64,000 nucleotides of DNA from Clostridia bacterium. GTDB taxonomy: Bacteria; Bacillota; Clostridia; Christensenellales; UBA1242. This document shows positions 23,605-31,962 of this stretch, piece by piece. Numbering within the stretch: position 1 is the first letter of the stretch; every line of letters starts with the position of its first letter. The position numbers and the translations under genes were made by a program. The notes under the pieces were generated by a model. That model did no database searches, was not told where the DNA came from, and saw only the letters and a list, made by a program, of their open reading frames with translations. The stretch is taken from positions 476,659 through 540,658 of the forward strand of contig JAFVEA010000009.1 of NCBI GenBank assembly GCA_017478185.1, written 5' to 3'.

Positions 23605-26600
23605 TTAATTTCCCCATAAATATACGATAAATTCACTTAAAGTTCTATTTATTGTAAATTTATTGCTTTCATCAATTGTTGCAACTTGGTTTGAATATGT
23701 GCTATCTTTATAAATATTTTTGCCGTTAATATAATAGTTTATGCCACTTATTGTAAATTTATTGTTTTCATCAATTGTTGTAACTAAGTTTGAATATGTG
23801 CTATCTTTATAAATATTTGAGCCGTTAATATAATAAGTTGTGATAGCTTCATTTGAAATTGTATTGTTATTTTCTCCAAAATCAAGCAACCCTTTTTCTA
23901 TTAGTTCAGCAACATTTTTGTTATTTATATCAAGCATATATTCAGCAAATGCTTTAATAGTGTAATCATTAAAGTTAGTTTTTATTAAATTATTTTTTGC
24001 GCCAAAATCCAAAATTCCTTCATCAATTAAAGTTGACATTGTTTGGCTAGCAAAATCAAAACTGTTAACAGCTGTCACAACATCCAAAAGTGCAGTGTCT
24101 TTTATGCCTAAAAGCTTTAAAATTCCCTTGTTAAAGTTCATATTTGGCAATGTAAATTGCCCGCCTTCAATGGTTCCAACTTGGTTTGTTTTAGAGCTGT
24201 TGTCATATATAATAGTGTTATCGTTGTCTAAATAAAAAGTTGTGTTATCTATTGTTAAAATATGATTTGTGGTGTCAATGCTTCCAACTTGGTTTGTTAA
24301 CTCTTGGTCATCAAAAATATCTGTTCCACTAACATAAAATGTTTGGCTTTCTCCAAAAACATCTGCCATTTTAAGAGAAGTTATTGTTTCTCCAATAGAG
24401 CTGATTGTAACATCTGGGTTTTTGTTTATGATTGCAGAAATCAAAGTGTTTGATGTGTCAGTTAAAATATCTGCAAGCTTGATTTGTTGAATTCTTGATT
24501 TAAAGATGTTTGAATAATCATCTCCAAACAACTCACTTAATTTTATTGAAAGCATTGCATTGTTTAAGCTGTTTATTTTTGTTATATCATAAGTGTTTGT
24601 GCTTGCTGGGTCTAATGTTGTTATGGTTATTTGATTACTTGTGATAGAGTAGGATGAAATGTTGGTGTCTTGTGAATATTCATAAACATATTTTTCTGAT
24701 ATAACATAAACTTTGTTATTAAAAATAAATTTATTATCTTCAATCATAACATCACGTCCTGCATCAGATAAGGCATTTGAAGAAGATGTTCCAACATAAT
24801 AATCACTATAAATCTGAATGTTTAAATAATAAGTTATATCATCTATTTCAACTGTTTCATTACCATCATTTTCAGTTATATCAAATTTTCCGCTTTGCTT
24901 ATAAATCCCGTTAGGAGCAGTTATATCTCCAATTCTCAAATTTTCTATAATGTAGTGAATGTCACCCATTTCAAAGTAATCAAAGAAATATACTTCTTTT
25001 TCTAGGAGGTCACTTAAAGTGGCATTACTCTCTTTAAGCCTAGTTGTTATTGCATCGCTTCCATTAAAATTACCAATAGTTAAATCGCCCAAAATAGACA
25101 TAATTCCAGTTGTGCTGTTTGTGAGCTCACTTAAAGATATATCTTTTATTTTGTTTTCAAGTTCTTTGTCCAAAACCTGCTGTATGGTAACATCTTTAAG
25201 TTTGTTTATTATTGGGTTAGAAGTGTCTGTTAGGCCAAGGTCAGCAAAAGTTACTTTTCCCATTTCTTCTATTAACTTGCCTGGGTCATCCATAACATCG
25301 CCAATTGTTAAATCTTTGATTGATTTTAGTAGGGCATTGCTTTCATCGTTTATTTTTAAAATTTCAGCAAATGTTGCAAGTTTTATTCTGTCTAACATAA
25401 TTGTTGGCTGTTCAACAATTTCACCCAAGGTTAAACCGTCAAGATATTTAAGTATGCCGTCAAAATCTGTGCTTAAAATTTCATTTATTGTTAAGTTGTT
25501 TAGTTTTGCATCATTTTGAGTAAGCTCAGACAAATCGCCATTTATAATATCTTTAACAGTTAAATCTAGAATTGAATAAAGTGCAATGTCTAATGTGGTA
25601 TTTTTTTCTTGTAGTTCATAACTGTTTGTGCCATCGTTTACATCTGTTTCTGTTAAAGTGTAGGTGATGCCATTTAATGTGAATGTTTCACTTTCAATCA
25701 CTGCAACTTGTTTTAAATATTCTATGCCATTTTCTTTCACTCTAAACACAACTTCAGTGTCTTCAGAAAAATTGTTAACAGTGTCTTTTGTTATGGTTAT
25801 TCTAAACACTTTTCCAATAATTTTTGAGTTTTCTTGAACGGCATAATATGTTATTTGACTGTCACTTACTTTTCCAATAACTGTTATATTATTGCTTTCA
25901 TCTGTTATTGTGAAATATCCATCAACAAATGTTGCAACTTGGTTTGAATATGTGCTATCTTTATAAATATTTGATTCGTTAATATAATAAGTTATGCCAT
26001 TTATTGTAACAGAGTCACCGTCTATATTTGATGAATTGATTTTATAAAATTTGTTGTCATATTTTAAATATTCCTTGCCATATATGGTGTAACTTGAAAT
26101 TTCTTTGTTGTTTAATGATGTGATTCCAATTTGTGTGTTTTGATTTTTGCTTATAACATCTTTAACAAAAACTTTGTTGTCATTTATATAATAGTTTTTG
26201 TTGTCAACAACAAAGTAGGTGTAAGGGTGAACCTCAGAGATGATGTTGTTTATAAAATCACGAACTTTTAGTGTTTTCATATAATCTGAAATATTTGAAA
26301 TTGTTTGATTTTTAAATTCATCATAACTTAAAAATGGAAGGTCAGGGAGGCTAACTTTTAACAAATCCAAAAATGCTCCCATTTGTAGATTTTTTGTTAT
26401 GTCCGCAACAGTTAACTGACCAGCTTTTAGGTCTAATAAATTATTATAGCGTTCATTTTCATCATCAAGTGGAATTAATTCAAGCCCTAAAAGTTCTTCC
26501 AAAGAGCGGAGTGAGATGTCATCCAGAGTGTTATCAAGCTCTAAATCTGATAATTTTGTGTTTAAAAGTTGTTCATATTCAGGATTTGCTTCATCAATTA

Positions 26601-27396
26601 AATTTAATTCAAAAGCATCTTGAATAAATTTTAAGGTTAAACTTTCACCGCCAACATAATCTGGAATAACAGAGTTTAAAAGTTCATCCATTGTGAGTTC
26701 GCTAAGTGTTTTGTAAATATGATTATAAGTTAGCGTTATTGTTTCTTCATTATATGAAAGCTCTTTTTTGTTGTCTGAGATTGTGAATTCAGTTTCATTT
26801 ATTGTGAATTTTTTATCTTTTATTTGAACAGAAATTGTTTTTTGTTCATCATAAACTCTTGTTTCAGTGAAGTCTATAACATAAGTTGTTCCGCTAAATT
26901 CAAATTTTGCATCTGGGTTAACATCAAAAACTTTATCATTTGTTATTGGCTTGTTCACTGTTGACAAATCAATTTGTGCCAATTCTAAAACTTGAGCAAC
27001 TGAAACTTTTTTATAAAGTTCAGCAAGGAGGTTGTCAACAAATTCTTGTGTGTTGTTTAAGATGTCTTGGATTTTTAAATCTCCAACCTTTTGTGGTTTG
27101 CCACCATTAACTTTTTTAATGGATATGCTTATATCATAAAAGTCATTGATTTCAATTCCTAAATTTTTTGAAACAACTTCTTCTATGTCAAGTCCAAGCT
27201 TTTCTTTAGCGTCTTTAAGCGTCATTTCAGTGTAGCCATTTTTATATTGTGACAAAATTTTAACAATGTCACTGGCTGTTTTGTTTGTTGTGTTTTCTGG
27301 CAAAAAGCTTAAGTCAACACCAAGGGTTTTTCCAACGTCTTCAATTTTATAGCAATAATAAAAATAAGACAAAGTGATTCCGCCACAAAAAAACAA
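23605..27396 (-). CDS. Giant repeat protein, main body (frameshifted from its N-terminus)
   Basis: 1263 codons. The start shown is only where this frame opens (TTG in a T-run); the true N-terminus is the overlapping ORF at 27347-27712. Two kinds of repeat alternate: helical modules around LTIGDL/LSELT/LKDLTI every ~35-40 residues, and beta-type modules YYINxxNIYKDSTYSNQVAT with a TITxxN strand. The last two beta modules are near-identical 33-residue copies. Joined to its N-terminus it would be a single-pass protein with a ~1350-residue extracellular repeat region. No enzyme motif seen; probably surface or adhesion-related. Confidence 0.7.
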   Translation of the reverse strand: MFFCGGITLSYFYYCYKIEDVGKTLGVDLSFLPENTTNKTASDIVKILSQYKNGYTEMTLKDAKEKLGLDIEEVVSKNLGIEINDFYDISISIKKVNGGKPQKVGDLKIQDILNNTQEFVDNLLAELYKKVSVAQVLELAQIDLSTVNKPITNDKVFDVNPDAKFEFSGTTYVIDFTETRVYDEQKTISVQIKDKKFTINETEFTISDNKKELSYNEETITLTYNHIYKTLSELTMDELLNSVIPDYVGGESLTLKFIQDAFELNLIDEANPEYEQLLNTKLSDLELDNTLDDISLRSLEELLGLELIPLDDENERYNNLLDLKAGQLTVADITKNLQMGAFLDLLKVSLPDLPFLSYDEFKNQTISNISDYMKTLKVRDFINNIISEVHPYTYFVVDNKNYYINDNKVFVKDVISKNQNTQIGITSLNNKEISSYTIYGKEYLKYDNKFYKINSSNIDGDSVTINGITYYINESNIYKDSTYSNQVATFVDGYFTITDESNNITVIGKVSDSQITYYAVQENSKIIGKVFRITITKDTVNNFSEDTEVVFRVKENGIEYLKQVAVIESETFTLNGITYTLTETDVNDGTNSYELQEKNTTLDIALYSILDLTVKDIINGDLSELTQNDAKLNNLTINEILSTDFDGILKYLDGLTLGEIVEQPTIMLDRIKLATFAEILKINDESNALLKSIKDLTIGDVMDDPGKLIEEMGKVTFADLGLTDTSNPIINKLKDVTIQQVLDKELENKIKDISLSELTNSTTGIMSILGDLTIGNFNGSDAITTRLKESNATLSDLLEKEVYFFDYFEMGDIHYIIENLRIGDITAPNGIYKQSGKFDITENDGNETVEIDDITYYLNIQIYSDYYVGTSSSNALSDAGRDVMIEDNKFIFNNKVYVISEKYVYEYSQDTNISSYSITSNQITITTLDPASTNTYDITKINSLNNAMLSIKLSELFGDDYSNIFKSRIQQIKLADILTDTSNTLISAIINKNPDVTISSIGETITSLKMADVFGESQTFYVSGTDIFDDQELTNQVGSIDTTNHILTIDNTTFYLDNDNTIIYDNSSKTNQVGTIEGGQFTLPNMNFNKGILKLLGIKDTALLDVVTAVNSFDFASQTMSTLIDEGILDFGAKNNLIKTNFNDYTIKAFAEYMLDINNKNVAELIEKGLLDFGENNNTISNEAITTYYINGSNIYKDSTYSNLVTTIDENNKFTISGINYYINGKNIYKDSTYSNQVATIDESNKFTINRTLSEFIVYLWGN
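23651..23848 (-). repeat. Two tandem 99-bp repeats at the 3' end of the giant gene
   Basis: 23651-23749 and 23750-23848 are near-identical (period 99 bp, 33 codons). A third, more diverged copy lies at about 25921-26010 in the same gene. The unit encodes one YYINxxNIYKDSTYSN beta module. Confidence 0.8.
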
Positions 27397-27712
27397 TCAA
27401 AAACAAGCTGAAAAATATTCCAACAAAAAAGGCAAAAACTCCGCCACGTTTTTTATACTTTATAACTCTGCCTTGAGAGTCTGTTTTTGGATAAACTCCA
27501 GCGGGTGGGGTTTTAAAAGAGTTTTCAATGCTATCTTTTGGGAGCGGTTGATTGGTTTTAACCTCTTTTTTGTTTTTTTCTAAATCTTTTTCAGGCTTTT
27601 TTGGTGAATTGTTTAAAGCTTGAACCTCTTTAGAGTTTTTGTTTTCATCAATTTTTAAAGCATCTTTATCTTTGTTTGTGTTGTTTTTGTTTGTTTTGTT
27701 GTTTTCGCTCAT
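27347..27712 (-). CDS. N-terminal part of the giant repeat protein (before the frameshift)
   Basis: ATG at 27712 with GGAGG upstream opens a cytoplasmic Lys/Asn-rich disordered stretch (~85 residues), then KKRGGVFAFFVGIFFSLFLIVF, a transmembrane segment. It runs into a T7 tract (A7 at 27387-27393 on the plus strand). With one T fewer, the frame continues as FCGGITLSYFYYCYKIEDVG into the downstream ORF, which completes a sensible membrane segment. So this and the 23605-27396 ORF are almost certainly one gene broken by a one-base indel, phase variation or assembly error. Confidence 0.72.
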   Translation of the reverse strand: MSENNKTNKNNTNKDKDALKIDENKNSKEVQALNNSPKKPEKDLEKNKKEVKTNQPLPKDSIENSFKTPPAGVYPKTDSQGRVIKYKKRGGVFAFFVGIFFSLFLIVFLWRNHFVLFLLLL

Positions 27713-27857
27713 AAAACCTCCATTTTTTATAAACAAATTTCCTAATCAAAATATATCTAATAATTGCCAAAAAAGCAAGCAAAATTTAATGTTTATAAAT
27801 TATATTTATAAAAATAAAAAAATATCTTCTCAGATATTTTTTGAGTATTTTAAATAA

Positions 27858-28304
27858 TTATGCCTTTTTGCCAACAACTTCAACAAAAAATTTGGCTTCA
27901 ATTTTTGGCGCGAACTTAACTGTGGCGGAGAATTTTCCAACAGTTTTTATGTTTTCAATATTGATTTTTTTCTTTTCAATATCATAGCCCAATTCTTTAA
28001 ATTTTTCTGCAATTTCTTTGTTTGTAACTGAGCCAAAAAGCTTTCCATTTTCTCCAAGTTTGATATCAAATTTTAAGGTTAGACCCTTAATTTTTTCGGC
28101 AACAGCCCTAAAGCCGTCAAGTTCTTGCTGTTTGTGATATTCTTGAGCTTGTTTTGCCTGACTCATTATGTTTTTGTTTGTGTTTGTTGCAACTTGCGCT
28201 AGTTTTTGCTTTAACAAATAATTTCTGGCATAACCGTCATTAACAGTAACCAAATCTCCCTTTTTTCCAGTTCCTTTAATGTCTGAAAGTAATATAACTT
28301 GCAT
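27858..28304 (-). CDS. rplI: 50S ribosomal protein L9
   Basis: L9 reaches from the L1 stalk base to neighbouring ribosomes. The start at 28304 gives [17 protein letters not shown], the family N-terminus, with GGAGGG upstream. [13 protein letters not shown], the long connecting helix (about residues 40-75) and the C-domain [14 protein letters not shown] are present. 148 residues, normal. Confidence 0.96.
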   Translation of the reverse strand: MQVILLSDIKGTGKKGDLVTVNDGYARNYLLKQKLAQVATNTNKNIMSQAKQAQEYHKQQELDGFRAVAEKIKGLTLKFDIKLGENGKLFGSVTNKEIAEKFKELGYDIEKKKINIENIKTVGKFSATVKFAPKIEAKFFVEVVGKKA

Positions 28305-28326
28305 AATCTTACCCTCCACTTTTTTT

Positions 28327-28355
28327 ATTATAAAATATTTTGTGCATAAAGTCAA
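28327..28355 (-). promoter_or_regulatory. Sigma-A promoter for rplI
   Basis: Minus strand: TTGACT (28350-28355), 17-base spacer, perfect TATAAT (28327-28332), 23 bases before the rplI ATG. Confidence 0.85.
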
Positions 28356-28392
28356 ACATTTCTGCAGAGAATAAATTTAAACGGAGGTGAAA

Positions 28393-28713
28393 ATGGACAT
28401 AAAATGCAGGCGAACAAGTTGTGAATTTAACAAAGGTCACACATGCTTTTCAGAGGGAGTGGACATTGATAACTATGCAATCTGTGACACTTTTGAGAGA
28501 AGTTATGAAAGCTTGGATGATTTGGATTTAAGCAAGCATATGTTTGAAGTTGCTCCAGAATATGAAAATTCTAGGCACATAAAAAGCGTGAACCTAAAGT
28601 GTGAAGCAAAAAATTGTTTGTTTAACACTGGCGGAAAATGCAGAGCAAACGGAATAACCGTTATTGACGACAAGGGCAAAAGTAGGTGCGGAAGCTTTAT
28701 AAGAGAGCTTTAA
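28393..28713 (+). CDS. DUF1540 Cys-rich protein
   Basis: 106 residues with two copies of a Cys motif: CRRTSCEFNKGHTCFSEGV (residues ~5-23) and CEAKNCLFNTGGKCRANGI (~76-94), each followed by a D-x-x-x-x-x-C. This is the DUF1540 pattern, small probably metal-binding proteins common in Clostridia, role unknown. ATG at 28393 follows GGAGGTG; an in-frame GTG at 28387 is part of the SD and unlikely to be the start. Confidence 0.75.
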   Translation: MDIKCRRTSCEFNKGHTCFSEGVDIDNYAICDTFERSYESLDDLDLSKHMFEVAPEYENSRHIKSVNLKCEAKNCLFNTGGKCRANGITVIDDKGKSRCGSFIREL

Positions 28714-28746
28714 AAAAACACATTAAACTCATTTAATGTGTTTTTT
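28713..28746 (+). terminator. Terminator between DUF1540 and chbG (bidirectional)
   Basis: Perfect 15-base stem (28713-28727 with 28732-28746), loop of 4, with A-run and T-run on the two sides. Confidence 0.9.
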
Positions 28747-28748
28747 GT

Positions 28749-29489
28749 TTACTTAAAAGCAGTTTTAAAACTTGCTAGTTTTAAATCATCAAAAAGCCCA
28801 TTTTCTTTTGCTGACTTTAAGGCTATGAGTTCATCTTCTCTTAAGAGATAATTTGTTTCACCTGTGGTGAATGTGTCAATATAGCCAGGCGTTGTCATCA
28901 GTTCGCAAACCCCATCCAAACCTTTTAAACTTTCACAAATATTTTTTAATGTTTCAAACTTGTTATAGCTTTCGTGGAAGTCTGAAACAAAATAATCTGG
29001 AGTTTTTAGCTTTTTTTCTTTTGCGAGTGTCTGGGTTTTTTGAGTCATCGAACGAACTGGCAAATGATATTCTTTTGCTAGGTCTAAATATGCCTCATAA
29101 ACTTCTTTTGAAGAATAAAAATAGTGATGAAAGTCTAGGTGAGAAGGAGTTAAGCCGTTTTCATAAAATTTTTCAATTTGTGCCTTTAGCTCAGTTTTTG
29201 CATCTTTATATTTTGCAAAAAATGGCATAGAACACATATAGCGAAACTTGCCATCTTCTTCAACAAGGCTTTTAACTTTTTTTGTTAGGGGATAGCCATA
29301 AGTTAAGTTTAAGTGAACTCCAACATTGTTTAGTTTATGCTTTTTTATCATCTCTATTGCTTCATCGCAAAACTTTGCGTTCATCATTAAACTGGCGCTT
29401 GTTAAAAAGCCACCCAAAAGCCCTTCTAAAATGCCTTTGTTTATGCTTTCTGAAAGGCCAAAATCTTCTGCGTTGATTATAAGTTTCAT
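28749..29489 (-). CDS. YdjC/ChbG-family carbohydrate deacetylase
   Basis: 246 residues. The start at 29489 (MKLIINAEDFGLSES) has GAGGGAAAT upstream. Metal-site residues: D in NAEDFG (residue ~9), H in VGVHLNLTYG (~67) and SHLDFHHYFY (~125-134). The family removes acetyl groups from N-acetylated di- or oligosaccharides such as chitobiose. The gene reads on from the rpsT region; its first 138 bases and its RBS are duplicated at 31403-31566 because of the insertion between them. Confidence 0.85.
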   Translation of the reverse strand: MKLIINAEDFGLSESINKGILEGLLGGFLTSASLMMNAKFCDEAIEMIKKHKLNNVGVHLNLTYGYPLTKKVKSLVEEDGKFRYMCSMPFFAKYKDAKTELKAQIEKFYENGLTPSHLDFHHYFYSSKEVYEAYLDLAKEYHLPVRSMTQKTQTLAKEKKLKTPDYFVSDFHESYNKFETLKNICESLKGLDGVCELMTTPGYIDTFTTGETNYLLREDELIALKSAKENGLFDDLKLASFKTAFK

Positions 29490-29514
29490 TATTTCCCTCC
29501 AACAAAAAAAGTTG
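29351..29514 (-). repeat. 164-bp direct repeat, left copy (chbG 5' end)
   Basis: Matches 31403-31566 with one mismatch (29387 T versus C). It covers the chbG RBS, start and first ~46 codons plus the beginning of the rpsT terminator stem. The identity is too long for a transposon target duplication and too high for an old event. Confidence 0.92.
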
Positions 29515-29558
29515 TATATGTTACTAAATTTTAACAAATTAAAATTTGATAAATGGTA

Positions 29559-30071
29559 TTATAAATTTATTTTACAAATGTTTACAATTTTATCAACATA
29601 ATCATTTATTCTTTTTCTTTTATATACATAGATATAAGATGGATGTTCAACATAAAATAAATTGGCGTAATCGAATCCTTTTCCTTCAATATTTTTACAA
29701 ACAAAATCGTATACTTTCTTGCCTAAAAGAAAAATAATTTTAGGTTTAATCTTGTTAATTTCATATATAAGATTATGGAAACAACAAAACATTTCGTCTG
29801 TTGTAGGATATCTTAATTGATTGCTCATGTTTAATGGAAGACATTTAACAAGATTTGTTTTATAGAATTTTAAATGAGGTAATCTTTTTTCTATTATTTC
29901 TAAAATTTTTCCACTATTTGTATTATTTTCCAATGGTATGGATTTATCCACGTTAACCACTTGCTTGGCCGATAAACCAACCCACATAATATCACCTCTT
30001 AATTCGTTATCGATTAATGGTAATTGATTTTTATATAAATTACATTTCTCACATTTCTTTAAGATATTCAT
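29559..30071 (-). CDS. Uracil-DNA-glycosylase-superfamily protein, family-4-like, altered active site
   Basis: 170 residues. CEKC near residue 7, TNLVKCLP (~75) and the CCFHNL (~97) cysteines match the iron-sulfur ligands of family-4 UDG, as does KPKIIFLLGKKVYDF. EHPSYIY near residue 145 matches the HPS motif. The usual VGEAPG catalytic motif reads WVGLSAKQ, so the catalytic acid is absent. It may bind rather than cleave, or act on another base. Overlaps the radical-SAM gene by 23 bases, so the two are co-translated. Confidence 0.65.
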   Translation of the reverse strand: MNILKKCEKCNLYKNQLPLIDNELRGDIMWVGLSAKQVVNVDKSIPLENNTNSGKILEIIEKRLPHLKFYKTNLVKCLPLNMSNQLRYPTTDEMFCCFHNLIYEINKIKPKIIFLLGKKVYDFVCKNIEGKGFDYANLFYVEHPSYIYVYKRKRINDYVDKIVNICKINL

Positions 30072-31392
30072 TATGCAATACATCCTTATTTAAATTATTG
30101 GTAATAATTACAAATTTCTCTAATGTTTTTGTATCACAAAGGCTAAAATTTCCAGCAGAGAAATTAAACTGTTGTCTTCCTTTTAATATATTTAAATTTT
30201 CATTAAGAGAGTAAATTGTTGGGATATTTAATTTGTTATAAATTTCAGTTCCGTGGTAGGGCCTAAATTGAAATGCACTTGTTTGAAATTTTCCTTTACT
30301 AGACATTGAATAATCGTGCAGTTTTTTTGCTAATTCATAAGTCATAAGACAATCAGCCTCGGTTTCTCCTGGTAAACCAAACATAAAATATCCTTTTACA
30401 TTTATTCCAGCATCTAAAACACTTTTTATTACTTTTTTAACATCTTCTATTGTTCCTGATTTATGTATTGATTTTCTTATTTTATCGCTACCAGATTCTA
30501 TCCCAATTTCAAGTTCTCTACAACCAGAATTTAATAAAGAGGGGAGTAAATCTTCTGAATTTTTTAATGATAAAATATGAGATGTGGCTCTAAATTCATA
30601 GTTAAAGTTTTTAAAAATTTCTATTGCAGTTAGGATACTATTTCTATCTTTTAAAAATAAATCATCCAATATCCGTATACTTTGTGTTTTCGGATGCAGG
30701 GTTTGTATTTGTTGTAGTTCTATTATTATACTTTCTGGACTTCTTGTTCTAACTGAAATATCCATATTTAAATTTCGAGCTCCACCACAGAAAGCACAAT
30801 TATATACACATTCTCTTGATGTAACAATAGCTTCTTCAATTTTTCCATATTTATTTAAAATTTCTCTATTTTCAAAAAATTTTCTATCTAAAATGGATTT
30901 GTCTAAATTTTTTGGAAAATAACATGATTCATTATTTACCAAATATGTGTTATTACCATTATAAGATATCAGTGGTTTTTCTTTTACAGTATCCGTTATT
31001 ATGTCTGAAGTAATTAATTCTCCCTCACCAATTATTACATTAATTGTATTGATGGTGGAAAAGTCCATTATATTTCTATATAATGTTCGGGTGCTTTTCC
31101 CACCTACCATAAACATAGTTTTTGTTTGACAATTTTCTATAATATTTTTAACAATATTAAAATTTATAGAAAAAATATTTAAACCAACAGCCGTTGGTTT
31201 TTTCTGTTCAATTATAGTTAAAATTTCATTTACAGTATAATTATTATAAACAGCGTCTATAATTTCAACATCGTAATTAAGTTCCTCTAAATTTGTTGCA
31301 ATATATCCAAGTCCTAATGGAGGTAAATAATCTTCTTTATCTACTAATTTTTTATCAAAAATGGGTGAGTTAATTAACAATATTTTTAACAT
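30049..31392 (-). CDS. B12-binding-domain radical SAM protein
   Basis: 447 residues. The N-terminal ~130 residues look like a cobalamin-binding Rossmann domain (LKILLINSP, PPLGLGYIATNLEELNYDVEI, VGGKS, IIGEGE). The radical SAM cluster ligands are C195, C199, C202 (CVYNCAFC), followed by ELEIGIESGSD (~295) and GYFMFGLPGE, typical of class B methyltransferase-like enzymes. Substrate unknown. Its ATG shares a base with the stop of a 49-codon chbG remnant, with GAGAGG as SD, so translation is coupled to the remnant. Paired with a UDG-like protein, a DNA or nucleoside substrate is an inference. Confidence 0.8.
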   Translation of the reverse strand: MLKILLINSPIFDKKLVDKEDYLPPLGLGYIATNLEELNYDVEIIDAVYNNYTVNEILTIIEQKKPTAVGLNIFSINFNIVKNIIENCQTKTMFMVGGKSTRTLYRNIMDFSTINTINVIIGEGELITSDIITDTVKEKPLISYNGNNTYLVNNESCYFPKNLDKSILDRKFFENREILNKYGKIEEAIVTSRECVYNCAFCGGARNLNMDISVRTRSPESIIIELQQIQTLHPKTQSIRILDDLFLKDRNSILTAIEIFKNFNYEFRATSHILSLKNSEDLLPSLLNSGCRELEIGIESGSDKIRKSIHKSGTIEDVKKVIKSVLDAGINVKGYFMFGLPGETEADCLMTYELAKKLHDYSMSSKGKFQTSAFQFRPYHGTEIYNKLNIPTIYSLNENLNILKGRQQFNFSAGNFSLCDTKTLEKFVIITNNLNKDVLHNEYLKEM

Positions 31393-31541
31393 TATAAAAA
31401 CCTCTCTATTGCTTCATCGCAAAACTTTGCGTTCATCATCAAACTGGCGCTTGTTAAAAAGCCACCCAAAAGCCCTTCTAAAATGCCTTTGTTTATGCTT
31501 TCTGAAAGGCCAAAATCTTCTGCGTTGATTATAAGTTTCAT
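31392..31541 (-). pseudogene. Truncated chbG copy (49 codons)
   Basis: The right repeat copy keeps the chbG RBS and start codon and reads the same 46 residues (MKLIINAEDFGLSES and on), then continues into the cassette as ERFL and stops at TAA. That stop overlaps the radical-SAM ATG (TAATG). It is a remnant of chbG that may act as a translated leader for the cassette. Confidence 0.85.
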
Positions 31542-31566
31542 TATTTCCCTCCAACAAAAAAAGTTG
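31403..31566 (-). repeat. 164-bp direct repeat, right copy
   Basis: Matches 29351-29514 at 163 of 164 positions. Here the sequence continues into the intact rpsT terminator, so the rpsT side is the original context at this junction. Confidence 0.92.
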
Positions 31567-31583
31567 CAATATCACTGCAACTT
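31561..31583 (-). terminator. Terminator after rpsT
   Basis: Stem AAGTTGCA / TGCAACTT (31561-31568 with 31576-31583), followed on the minus strand by a T-run. In the left repeat copy only the first half of this stem survives. Confidence 0.85.
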
Positions 31584-31587
31584 AATT

Positions 31588-31866
31588 TTATTTTGCACTA
31601 TTTTTTTGTGCATCACTAAGCATACGAGCCAATCGTGATTTTTTACTGCTTGCAGTGTTTTGGTGATAAACATTGTCAAGTCTTGCTCGGTCAATCAAAC
31701 TAAACAAATCGTTTAATTGTTTTTGAGCGGTTTCAAAATCACCTTTTCCTATTTGTTCTTTAAATTTACGAACTTCTGTGGCAATACGACTCTTTTTTGA
31801 CTTATTTCTTTGATGAGCTAATTCGTTTGTTACGATTCTCTTTTTTTGTGATTTAATGTTTGCCAA
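31588..31866 (-). CDS. rpsT: 30S ribosomal protein S20
   Basis: S20 binds the bottom of the 30S body. 92 residues, MANIKSQKKRIVTNELAHQRNKS at the N-terminus and a C-terminal NTASSKKSRLARML block. SD AGGAAGGAG. Divergent from gpr; an extended -10 (TGCCATAAT) lies upstream. Confidence 0.96.
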   Translation of the reverse strand: MANIKSQKKRIVTNELAHQRNKSKKSRIATEVRKFKEQIGKGDFETAQKQLNDLFSLIDRARLDNVYHQNTASSKKSRLARMLSDAQKNSAK

Positions 31867-31962
31867 TTTGTGTATCTCCTTCCTAAATTATGGCATAATT
31901 GTAACATAATTTTTAAACTAAAGCAAGAGATATTTTCAAATTTTTTGGAAATAATAAAAATA

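Larger units (their letters stand above)
29351..31566. mobile_element. Inserted radical-SAM / UDG-like cassette bounded by direct repeats
   Basis: Two overlapping minus-strand genes (29559-30071 and 30049-31392) fill the 1888 bases between two 164-bp copies of the chbG 5' end. Removing one copy plus the insert restores the ordinary order chbG-terminator-rpsT. There is no integrase, transposase or terminal inverted repeat. The right junction places the truncated chbG stop on top of the radical-SAM start codon. Likely a recently acquired cargo unit or a tandem-duplication product. Confidence 0.65.

Noticed and set aside
23605..27396. CRISPR-like array
   Set aside because: The 99-bp and ~110-bp repeats are in-frame coding modules without spacers; no cas genes in the window.
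29351..31566. Insertion sequence with target-site duplication
   Set aside because: The 164-bp repeats are far longer than any transposase target duplication, and no transposase or terminal inverted repeats are present.
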